DNA of 34,188 nucleotides from assembly GCF_004341035.1 (NCBI RefSeq), contig NZ_SLXK01000046.1, positions 1 through 34,188 of the forward strand, read 5' to 3'. The notes below the pieces were generated by a model. It was given only the letters and a program-made list of their open reading frames with translations. It was not told the DNA's origin and did not search any database. The number at the start of each line of letters is the position of its first letter. The first letter of the stretch is position 1. A program made the position numbers and the translations under genes. Shown here piece by piece: positions 7,833 to 15,252 of this stretch. Origin of the DNA: Scopulibacillus darangshiensis. Its GTDB lineage: Bacteria > Bacillota > Bacilli > Bacillales > Sporolactobacillaceae.

Positions 7833-8149
7833 AAAAAAGAGGCTGGGACAATACTAAAAGAGTTCATTCATATGCCGAACAATAAAGTTTGAAAAGTATC
7901 ATTACAAATGCGAAGCGTAGTCAAAATACGAAAGACTCCTACGGGAACAGCACGTGTCCGAAGACCCCGCAAGAAAGCGTTTTTTGCTTTCTGAGGAGGC
8001 TGAGGCCGTGCCCGTGGAAAGCGAAGTATTTTGACGTAGCGCTTCTTGCTTTCTAATCTATAAATAAAAATCCGAACTATTCAGATAGGATATCTGAATA
8101 AGTTCGGATTTTTCTATTAGTAAAATACTTCTGTCCCAACCTCTTTTTT
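7833..8149. repeat. Dispersed Bacillaceae intergenic repeat element (about 317 bp, structured)
   Basis: The ends are inverted: AAAAAAGAGGCTGGGACA (7833-7850) against TGTCCCAACCTCTTTTTT (8132-8149). Inside, GAAGCGTAGTCAAAATAC near 7912 is the imperfect inverse of GTATTTTGACGTAGCGCTTC near 8026. Between them lie further pairings, including the block with CACGTGTCCGAAGACCCCGC, the AGAAAGCG/GCTTTCT stem, and GAGGCCGTGCCCGTGG. No protein is encoded. I recognise the GTCCGAAGACCCCGC...GAGGAGGCTGAGGCCGTGCCC core as a repeat seen in many copies in Bacillaceae genomes. It looks like a non-autonomous element or a structured RNA that also acts as a bidirectional terminator between eamA and hutH. Confidence 0.75.
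8066..8114. terminator. Bidirectional terminator inside the repeat element
   Basis: AATCCGAAC-T-ATTCAGATA and TATCTGAAT-AA-GTTCGGATT form a long, nearly perfect stem with a 3-nt loop. A residues lie on the left and TTTTT on the right, so it can stop transcripts from eamA (plus) and from the hut operon (minus). Confidence 0.75.
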
Positions 8150-8215
8150 CAAATTCGCCCTCTAAATATCGTCATTTGAAAATTCGTCATTCAAAACGAA
8201 TGAAATGGTATCTTC

Positions 8216-9733
8216 TTAATTACCGAAAATCGGTTCCGAAAGCAAAGCTTGTCCAAGCTTGTCAATCTGTTCGCTGATGGATGTGTCTTGAGTTAGCGGC
8301 GGGATGATTCCCCTTACCCACTCCAGATGCTGACGGGTCCGCGGCGCCATATCCTGATCTGCTTTTTGCAAAGAGATCGCTTGTGAGGCACAAATCATCT
8401 CGATAGCAATCACACGGGCGGCGTTGCCGACGATTTCGCGCACCTGTCGTGCCGCAATAGTGCCCATGCTGACATGATCTTCCTGATTCCCCGAAGACGG
8501 AATGGAATCCACACTGGCCGGATGAGCAAGCACCTTGTTTTCTGAAACTAGCGCTGCTGCCACATATTGCGGAATCATCAAACCGCATTCAAGACCAGGG
8601 TCGTTAGCCAAGAAAGGAGAAAGTCCGCTGAGCTGCGGGTTCACCAACCGCTCTATTCGCCGTTCAGAAATATTTGCCCATTCTGCGATAGCTGTTTTCA
8701 GAAAGTCCATCGCAAGCGCCATCGGCTGACCATGAAATTGTCCTCCGGAAAGAATCCTTCCGTCTTCCAATACAACGGGATTATCCGTCGTTGCATTCAT
8801 TTCAACATGAATTTTCTCATCAACATAACCGACAGCCTGCCAAGAAGCGCCATGAACCTGTGGTATACAGCGAATAGAATAAGCGTCTTGCATTCGGAGC
8901 TCACCTTGCTTAGTTATCCTTTTACTGCCATCTAGCCACTTGCGGATACGGGAAGCCACTATCCCTTGCTCTTTATGAGGACGCGTCGCTAGCAAGCTTT
9001 CATCAAAAGCCGAGCTGATCCCCTGAAGCGCTTCCATTGTAAGACAAGCAGCCATGTCAGCAGCAAGACCAAGACGCTCTGCTTCAATAAGTGCCATAAC
9101 GCCAACACCTGTCATCGCTTGCGTGCCATTTATTAAAGCCAATCCTTCTTTCGCCGCCAATTTCACGGGTGTAAGACCCGCTCGTTCCAAAGCTTCCCGT
9201 CCCGGCATAATTTCGCCTTCATATTCCGCTTTCCCTTCACCGATTAAAACAAGTGCCATGTGTGATAATGGCGCAAGGTCGCCGCTCGCACCAAGTGAAC
9301 CTTTGCAAGGGATAACCGGATGAACCCCATGATTAAGACAATCGATCAAAAGCTGCAACGTTTCCGTACGAATACCGGAAAAGCCCTTAGCCAATGCATT
9401 AGCCCGAAGAACTAACATGGCGCGGACGACATCTGTTGGCAGCGGAGCCCCAACACCGACAGCATCTGCACGTAAGAGATTGACCTGCAAAAGATCCACC
9501 TTATCTGAAGCAATCTTGACATCGCTTAGTTTCCCAAACCCAGTATTTACACCATAAATGGCTTCCCCAGATTGAACTTTTTCCTCGACACGCTTTCGGC
9601 TTTCCCTGACGCGTTCCCAAGCGCCATCAGAAATCACACACTCAGCCTTGCCTTCTACAATCTTAAGCAGACTATTGCGATCCAACTGATTTCCGTCAAG
9701 TGCGATAATAGATACGTTATTTTCTAGTTTCAT
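8216..9733 (-). CDS. hutH: Histidine ammonia-lyase
   Basis: A 505-residue enzyme that deaminates L-histidine to trans-urocanate, the first step of the hut pathway. The Ala149-Ser150-Gly151 triad in GSLGASGDLAPLSH forms the MIO electrophile. YGVNTGFGKL near residue 60 carries the conserved lid Tyr, and QDAYSIRCIPQVHG and GNQEDHVSMG are the other active-site blocks. Length and motifs are normal. It is the last gene of the operon, 21 bp after the SSF symporter, with GGAGG about 12 nt before the ATG. In Bacillus subtilis hutH lies near the front of its operon, so the order here differs. Confidence 0.97.
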   Translation of the reverse strand: MKLENNVSIIALDGNQLDRNSLLKIVEGKAECVISDGAWERVRESRKRVEEKVQSGEAIYGVNTGFGKLSDVKIASDKVDLLQVNLLRADAVGVGAPLPTDVVRAMLVLRANALAKGFSGIRTETLQLLIDCLNHGVHPVIPCKGSLGASGDLAPLSHMALVLIGEGKAEYEGEIMPGREALERAGLTPVKLAAKEGLALINGTQAMTGVGVMALIEAERLGLAADMAACLTMEALQGISSAFDESLLATRPHKEQGIVASRIRKWLDGSKRITKQGELRMQDAYSIRCIPQVHGASWQAVGYVDEKIHVEMNATTDNPVVLEDGRILSGGQFHGQPMALAMDFLKTAIAEWANISERRIERLVNPQLSGLSPFLANDPGLECGLMIPQYVAAALVSENKVLAHPASVDSIPSSGNQEDHVSMGTIAARQVREIVGNAARVIAIEMICASQAISLQKADQDMAPRTRQHLEWVRGIIPPLTQDTSISEQIDKLGQALLSEPIFGN

Positions 9734-9754
9734 TGCTATATAACCCTCCTAATT

Positions 9755-11233
9755 TTATGCATCGAGTCTTGTCTCATTTTTAAGCCTTGGTACAGCGTTC
9801 ATCTTTCTTGTAATTAAACTGATAAACAACATGAACACAATATTAAGCACAACGGCGATAATACCAATGTCCATATCCTTAATAAATTGGGGCAGTTGCG
9901 GAAAGAGTGTTGAAATTGTTGTCCCCGACACGGTTACATAAGCAACGATCGCAACACCTATAAAAGTTCCGGCAAAAGCACCTTGTACTGTTACCGGATT
10001 TCTTTTCAATAGGCTAAAAAACACTGCTGGGAATAGTTGTACAACAAATCCGTAAGCCATCAATAACAATGCAACGATAGTATTACCACCCTTAAATGTT
10101 AAGTAAAGAGAAACAAGGGCAAGAATGGGAACCAAAATCCTTGTTAATCTGGAAAGTTGCTGATCCGAGGTTTGTGGTTTCAAAGTTTGATAAATGTTTT
10201 TTGACATGAGTGTTGCTGCAGTCATTAAAAGCATTGAAGTTGGAACAAGTGCAGTCAATAGCCCGGCACCACCGATGACACCTACAAACCATGGATCAAA
10301 AGTTCTTTTGACAAGTTCGAACAGCGCCCGGTCCACTTCAGCACCTTTCAAACCAGGAACTTGAAGTACAGCGGTAAACCCTATGAACAAGACTAAGACC
10401 ATAACCAGTTGGTATATTGGCGTCAGTATATTATTTCTTTTCAATACCTTAGCACTCTTTGCAGATAGACTAGCACCGAACATATGGGGCCACATGTAGG
10501 CGCCTAATGCGAATAAAATACAACTGGATACATACCATGAAATACTATTTCCGCTGTCAGGGAGTGTTAGCATTTCCGGTTTAACGGTGCCAACAGTCTG
10601 GAACATTGGCTTAATCCCACCGTAATAGTGGAACGGCAAATATATAGCTATAAAAATGATGATGATAAACATTAAAATATCTTTAATGACAGAAGTCCAT
10701 GCTGAACCATGGATTCCCGATATGGTTACGTACACCGTAGCAGTTAACATACCAATCCAAATAGCAGCCGATGGAGATACAGCACCATAAGATGCTTCTG
10801 ATACAATAATGCCGAGCCCTTTTAGCTGTAAAACAAGGTAGGGAATAACTGAGATAACCCCAACAAGAGCCACGAAGAACCCAAACGGTTTACTGTTATA
10901 TTTACTGGCAAAGAAATCGGATTGGGTTAATAGTTGCTTTTCTTTTGCATACTTCCAAACTGGGGGAAGCAGCCAATACCCAACAATATAGCATATAGGA
11001 GTAAAAGCATAGATCATTGGTGCACCCAAACTATAGGTCGAACCACTTACCCCAAGAAATGTATAAGTTGTAAAGTTTTCGCCCGCCAATAAAAGAAATA
11101 CAAAGATGGTTCCCAGACCACGGCCTCCTATAGCCCATTGTTCCAGATTCATTTCCTTCCCTTTTCGAGACCGAATCCCTAAGTAAAGAGATAGTGCTAA
11201 GAAAACAATGATAATAAACAGGGATAAATTCAT
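9755..11233 (-). CDS. Sodium:solute symporter (SSF family), probable histidine/urocanate or peptide-product importer
   Basis: A 492-residue membrane protein with about 13 hydrophobic helices. The N-terminal region reads YLGIRSRKGKEMNLEQWAIGGRGLG, followed by the SSF-type LLLAGENFTTYTFLG segment. The core includes GISGIHGSAWTSV-type helices and ALVPTSMLLMTAATLMSKNIY, where the Ser/Thr residues usually bind sodium. It overlaps the DUF3311 gene by 4 bp (ATGA), the same pairing as YhjC/YhjB in Bacillus subtilis, so the two probably form one transporter. Position inside the hut operon suggests import of histidine, urocanate or a histidine derivative; this is inference. The ATG is preceded by GGGAGGAGG. 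Confidence 0.9.
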   Translation of the reverse strand: MNLSLFIIIVFLALSLYLGIRSRKGKEMNLEQWAIGGRGLGTIFVFLLLAGENFTTYTFLGVSGSTYSLGAPMIYAFTPICYIVGYWLLPPVWKYAKEKQLLTQSDFFASKYNSKPFGFFVALVGVISVIPYLVLQLKGLGIIVSEASYGAVSPSAAIWIGMLTATVYVTISGIHGSAWTSVIKDILMFIIIIFIAIYLPFHYYGGIKPMFQTVGTVKPEMLTLPDSGNSISWYVSSCILFALGAYMWPHMFGASLSAKSAKVLKRNNILTPIYQLVMVLVLFIGFTAVLQVPGLKGAEVDRALFELVKRTFDPWFVGVIGGAGLLTALVPTSMLLMTAATLMSKNIYQTLKPQTSDQQLSRLTRILVPILALVSLYLTFKGGNTIVALLLMAYGFVVQLFPAVFFSLLKRNPVTVQGAFAGTFIGVAIVAYVTVSGTTISTLFPQLPQFIKDMDIGIIAVVLNIVFMLFISLITRKMNAVPRLKNETRLDA

Positions 11234-11427
11234 TGATCCTCCTCCCTCTCTTTATTATCTGGATCCAGCTTGTAAACAATAAATAAACATACCGAGGTAA
11301 GTACCACCCAAATGGCCGCCCAAAAGATCACAAATGGCAATCCCAAAACGAAAGGATCCGTACGATTAATCACAATAAGAGAACCAACAAACGGTACCAT
11401 GCTTAACAAAAACAGAAGTTTTCGCAC
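11230..11427 (-). CDS. DUF3311 small membrane protein, symporter partner
   Basis: A 65-residue protein with two hydrophobic helices (LLFLLSMVPFVGSLIVI and PFVIFWAAIWVVLTSVCLFIVY) and a charged tail DPDNKEREEDQ. The FVLGLPFVIFWAAIWV stretch matches the DUF3311 family, small proteins encoded directly before SSF symporters. The start is GTG at 11427, with AGAGGGG about 6 nt upstream, and the stop overlaps the symporter start. It probably assembles with, or stabilises, the symporter. Function is known only by association. Confidence 0.85.
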   Translation of the reverse strand: MRKLLFLLSMVPFVGSLIVINRTDPFVLGLPFVIFWAAIWVVLTSVCLFIVYKLDPDNKEREEDQ

Positions 11428-11477
11428 AAAATGCCCCTCTCTTTAAAACTTGGAATTATGTTAATAACCTTACTCTT

Positions 11478-12653
11478 TTAATCTAATATTTTTAAGGAAG
11501 CATTTATTAAAATTTTGACACCATCATTCAAGGCGTCTTCATCAATTGTGAATTTTGGATGATGATGCGGATGAACGATACCCTTTGTTTCATTTCTTGC
11601 ACCAACGGGGATAAAACAGCCGGGTATCTTTTTTAGAAAGGCAGAAAAATCCTCTCCGCCCATCATAGGTGGTCCATACCTTATACATTTGTCTCCAAAG
11701 ATCTCGCTCACGGCATCTTCAACCTTTTTCGTGAGCAGATCATTATTAACAACAGAGCTATAGCCATAGTCATAATTGAATTGATAGGAAGCACCATGTG
11801 CTGATGTTACACCTTTAGCTATCTGTTCTATTAACTGAACGGCGGAACCTCTTACATCTTGGCTAAAGGATCTTACGGAGCCGCTTAGTGTGGCAGATTC
11901 CGGAATGATATTAACGGCATTTCCCGCGTGAAATTCCGTAACAGAGATGACCAGCCGTTCTAACGGATCTAATTTCCGGGAAACAATATGTTGCAGATTA
12001 CTTACGAACTGTGATGCGATGGCAATAGGATCAATAGAAGTATCAGGGGCTGAAGCATGTCCGCCTTTGCCAATAATTTTAAGTTCAAATGTATCATCAT
12101 TTGCCGTCAGCGGTCCGTAAATGACGCCAATTTCCCCTTTTGGGATAGTAGAAAATAAATGCAAGCCTATAATATAGTCGACACCATCCAATACACCAGC
12201 TTCCACCATCTCTTTTGCTCCTCCGGGGAATTGTTCCTCTGCATGTTGAAACAAAAAGCGGATCTCACCTTTAATATCATCCTTATTTTCTGATAGGATC
12301 TTTGCTGCCCCAAGCATCATGGCAGTATGCCCGTCATGACCGCATGCGTGCATGACGCCGGGACTTTGTGAAACAAAATCAAAATCATTTTCCTCCATGA
12401 TTGGCAAGGCGTCTATGTCCGCGCGCATAGCCAGGACTTTTCCAGGACTTTCCCCTATTAAACGGGCCATCACGCTGTATTCAGTAGGTCTTGTTACTTC
12501 AAGATTTTCGAATGATAAAAGTGTTTGATAGATAAATGCCGATGTCTTTTTCTCCTGGAACGATAATTCCGGATGCATATGAAAATGCCGCCGCCAGTCG
12601 ATGACCTGACACTTTATTTTGTCCGTTTCCGCCAGTAAATTGGTTAGACTCAT
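11478..12653 (-). CDS. M20D-family amidohydrolase (N-acyl-amino acid/hippurate hydrolase type), hut copy
   Basis: A 391-residue cytoplasmic metallohydrolase. Metal and catalytic blocks are intact: MRADIDALPI, MHACGHDGHTAM (Cys and His ligands), FLFQHAEEQFPGGA (Glu-Glu pair), the dimerisation-domain GKGGHAS, and MMGGEDFSAF. M20D enzymes remove acyl groups from N-acyl amino acids or cleave related amides. The ATG at 12653 was chosen over GTG 12662 and ATG 12659 because it has a GAAGTGA site 5 nt upstream and gives exactly the length and N-terminus of the paralogue at 25355-26530. In the hut operon it may release histidine from N-acyl-histidine or a similar amide (inference). Confidence 0.92.
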   Translation of the reverse strand: MSLTNLLAETDKIKCQVIDWRRHFHMHPELSFQEKKTSAFIYQTLLSFENLEVTRPTEYSVMARLIGESPGKVLAMRADIDALPIMEENDFDFVSQSPGVMHACGHDGHTAMMLGAAKILSENKDDIKGEIRFLFQHAEEQFPGGAKEMVEAGVLDGVDYIIGLHLFSTIPKGEIGVIYGPLTANDDTFELKIIGKGGHASAPDTSIDPIAIASQFVSNLQHIVSRKLDPLERLVISVTEFHAGNAVNIIPESATLSGSVRSFSQDVRGSAVQLIEQIAKGVTSAHGASYQFNYDYGYSSVVNNDLLTKKVEDAVSEIFGDKCIRYGPPMMGGEDFSAFLKKIPGCFIPVGARNETKGIVHPHHHPKFTIDEDALNDGVKILINASLKILD

Positions 12654-12692
12654 TGTCATCACTTCTTTCGAAAAAAGATTACTTAGATTTTC

Positions 12693-12725
12693 GCCGGATC
12701 AACCAAGTACATGAGATGATCCGGC
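12693..12725 (-). other. Intercistronic hairpin in the hut operon
   Basis: GCCGGATCA (12693-12701) and TGATCCGGC (12717-12725) form a perfect 9-bp stem with a 15-nt loop in the 113-bp gap between the two M20 genes. No T run follows on the minus strand, so it is probably not a full terminator. It could be a processing or stability element that sets relative expression of hutU-hutI-pepT-like against the distal genes. Confidence 0.55.
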
Positions 12726-12766
12726 CTTGGCCTTGCTTTAATTGCGTATGATTCTATTTGCCCAAT

Positions 12767-13933
12767 CTACTTTTCAGAATAAAAATCATACCATTCTTGA
12801 ATAAGTCCTGTTGTGAATCTTCCCGTATCAATCAAATTTTTGACGCTGATATGTTCATTGAATGTATGGATGTTTCTGAACCCGTTTCCGAGCGTGATAC
12901 ATGTTAGGCCGTTTTCGTTTAATACGTTTGTATCGGCCCCTCCAAGCGTTTTTGTCAAATAACCATTGACGCCAATGTTTTCAGCTGTCTGAATAGCTGT
13001 TTTGGCAAGAATGGATTCTTCAGGTTCATTGAATCCTAAATATTTTTTCCGGGCGCGTATATTTGCCTTGCCTCCATGCTGTTCAGCCACTGTTAAAACG
13101 GCATTGCTAATATGATCAATCTGATTTTTTAGACCTTCTGCATTAAAGCAGCGGACTTCGCCGACCAACTCAATATTCCCTGGAATAATCGATGACATTT
13201 CGCCGCCTTTTATAACACCAATATTCGCGAGTGTTTCATCGTCAATTTTTCCGAGCTTCATCTTTTTCAGGGCATCTGCTGCAATGAGAAAGGCATTGAC
13301 ACCTTCCTCAGGATTTAGGCCGATATGGGATGACTTTCCCTCAATGTCACAGTAAATCCTGCTGCTGTACGGCCCTTGCAGAATGATTTGTCCGACATCG
13401 CCGCTGCTGTCAAAGATATAACCTTTCTTGCTCTTTACCTTTGAATAATCCAAATATCTTGCCCCGACAAGCCCAGGCTGTTCGTTAACGGTAAGCACCA
13501 GCTCAATTGGCCCGCAAGACGATCCGGACTCCTGAATGGCTTGAATGCCTTCAAGATATGCCGCTAGCGCCGCCCGGTCATCAGCTCCAAGAATGGTTGT
13601 CCCGTCCGAATAAATGACGCCATCCTTTATAACTGGATTTAATCCTTCCGTCGGCAGAACTGTGTCCATATGGGTTGAGAAGAATAAAGGCTCTATGCTT
13701 GAATCGGTGCCTTCCCAATAGGCGATGAGATTTCCGCAGTTGCCGCCGAATTCTTTATGCGCCCTGTCAAATTCAACGCTGAATCCCATAACTTTTAGCT
13801 TGGGAACGAGAACATCAGCCATCGGCTTTTCATACCCGCTTGGCGCATTGATTTTCGCCAGTTCCAAAAAGCTATTTAATAACCTTTCTTCATTAACTGC
13901 TGTCAGTGCTTGATTCGTTGTGGCCAACTTCAT
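12767..13933 (-). CDS. M20-family peptidase T-like protein with altered metal-ligand residue
   Basis: About 388 residues, related to the PepT-like/YqjE branch of family M20. Visible blocks are FFSTHMDTVLP (His-x-Asp ligand and catalytic Asp), GADDRAALAAYLEG (bridging Asp), the lid domain with GKSSHIGLNPEEGVNA, and a C-terminal RNIHTFNEHIS ligand. The catalytic pair that normally reads Glu-Glu is Glu-Gln here (LTVNEQPGLVG, codons GAA CAG), so a usual zinc ligand is replaced. The start is uncertain: the frame extends to a TTG at 13945, ATG 13933 has AAAGGA 3 nt away, and TTG 13927 has better spacing. It sits 6-18 bp after hutI, where a hutG-like gene might be expected. Peptidase activity is plausible but unproven. 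Confidence 0.82.
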   Translation of the reverse strand: MKLATTNQALTAVNEERLLNSFLELAKINAPSGYEKPMADVLVPKLKVMGFSVEFDRAHKEFGGNCGNLIAYWEGTDSSIEPLFFSTHMDTVLPTEGLNPVIKDGVIYSDGTTILGADDRAALAAYLEGIQAIQESGSSCGPIELVLTVNEQPGLVGARYLDYSKVKSKKGYIFDSSGDVGQIILQGPYSSRIYCDIEGKSSHIGLNPEEGVNAFLIAADALKKMKLGKIDDETLANIGVIKGGEMSSIIPGNIELVGEVRCFNAEGLKNQIDHISNAVLTVAEQHGGKANIRARKKYLGFNEPEESILAKTAIQTAENIGVNGYLTKTLGGADTNVLNENGLTCITLGNGFRNIHTFNEHISVKNLIDTGRFTTGLIQEWYDFYSEK

Positions 13934-13951
13934 CAATCCTTTCAAAGAATG

Positions 13952-15232
13952 TTATACCGTCATAACTTTTTTCGATTTTGACCGATCCGCGATGATCTTT
14001 CCATTTTTAATCACTTGTTCGACAACATTGCCGCCCAGGCGGTAAATCACATGTTCAAAGTTCGAGACATTCCAAATTTGCAGATCGGCACGTTTTCCCG
14101 CTTCAATTGAACCCCGGTCTTTATCCAAATCCAAGGCCTTGGCCCCGCCAAGTGTCGCCGCGCGTATCGCCTCGGCCGGGGACATTTGATATAATCTGCA
14201 TGCCAAAGCCATCACAAATTGCATGGACTCCGTCCAACAACCGGGGCATAGGTCGGTTGCCAATGCCACAGACATTCCCGAATCAATAATCGCCCTCGCG
14301 TTAAATGGCTTTTTATGCCCTACCGCAAAATCCAGCACCGGCATGATGACACCGGTCACTCCTGCTTTAGCAAGCTTAGGCAGCACTTCACTAGGCGTAT
14401 AATTCAAATGATCGGCTGAGACAACCTTCATATCTGCCGCCAGATCTGATCCGCCGATATTAGAATAAGCATCGGTATGGATTTTTGGCTTAAGCCCCAT
14501 ATCGGCACCGGCTTTAAGAATTCGCTCTGATTCCTGGACCGTAAAATGACTGTCCTCACACCATACATCGTTAAACGTGACATGGCCGAGCTCACTTGCC
14601 TGCGGGATCATCTCCTGGATAAGCAAATCAATATAGGCTTCTTTGGACATATCTTCAGGCCAGCCATGTGCCCCAAGAAAAGTGCTGACAACATCGATAG
14701 GCAGTTTTTTATTTAAAGCTGCATTGGCCTCCAGCATCTTCATCTCATCTTCTACTGTAAAACCATAACCCGTTTTTATTTCGACGGTGGTGGTTCCAGC
14801 TGCCATCATGTTTAGTAATCGTTCAGAAGCTGACTCGCTTAATTCTTCCAAACTTGCTTCTTGAGTCTTTCGCACCGTTACTTGAACACCCGTTTCAACT
14901 CCCATTTTCTTAAGCTTTTCGGGGTCATTTACTGTCATTTTCGCAGCATATTCCGCAACGCGCGAACCGCCAAAGACAGCGTGGGTATGGCAATCCACAA
15001 ATCCCGGCACAATCACTTTCCCTGAAGCATCGATAGTCTTTGCATTTGCCATATCCACCTTTGCTTCAATGTCATCTTTCGTTCCAACCGCAACGATTCG
15101 GTCCCCTGATATTGCAACCCACCCATTTACGATCTTTCCTAGGGCATCTGCATGATCCCCCGTACAAGTAATCACCTCAGAGGCATTTGACAGGACCAGA
15201 TCCGCTATGGGTTTCACACCTTGATCACTCAT
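13952..15232 (-). CDS. hutI: Imidazolonepropionase
   Basis: A 426-residue amidohydrolase that opens the ring of 4-imidazolone-5-propionate to give N-formimino-L-glutamate. Metal ligands are His82 and His84 (DCHTHAVFGG), His252 (IHTDAYSN) and Asp327, with His275 in SADHLN. The segment after the metal Asp reads TDLCPGCWTESMQF, where I expect TDxNPG in common HutI, so Cys329 replaces Asn. The frame opens at 15301 inside hutU, but the ATG at 15232 has AGGAG 10 nt upstream and gives the normal length. It follows hutU by 20 bp in the operon. Confidence 0.93.
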   Translation of the reverse strand: MSDQGVKPIADLVLSNASEVITCTGDHADALGKIVNGWVAISGDRIVAVGTKDDIEAKVDMANAKTIDASGKVIVPGFVDCHTHAVFGGSRVAEYAAKMTVNDPEKLKKMGVETGVQVTVRKTQEASLEELSESASERLLNMMAAGTTTVEIKTGYGFTVEDEMKMLEANAALNKKLPIDVVSTFLGAHGWPEDMSKEAYIDLLIQEMIPQASELGHVTFNDVWCEDSHFTVQESERILKAGADMGLKPKIHTDAYSNIGGSDLAADMKVVSADHLNYTPSEVLPKLAKAGVTGVIMPVLDFAVGHKKPFNARAIIDSGMSVALATDLCPGCWTESMQFVMALACRLYQMSPAEAIRAATLGGAKALDLDKDRGSIEAGKRADLQIWNVSNFEHVIYRLGGNVVEQVIKNGKIIADRSKSKKVMTV

Positions 15233-15252
15233 TTTATCTGACACTCCTTGTC

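Noticed and set aside
8567-8935. 122-codon plus-strand open frame opposite hutH
   Set aside because: It lies wholly antisense to the conserved hutH, has no ribosome binding site, and its translation resembles no protein domain.
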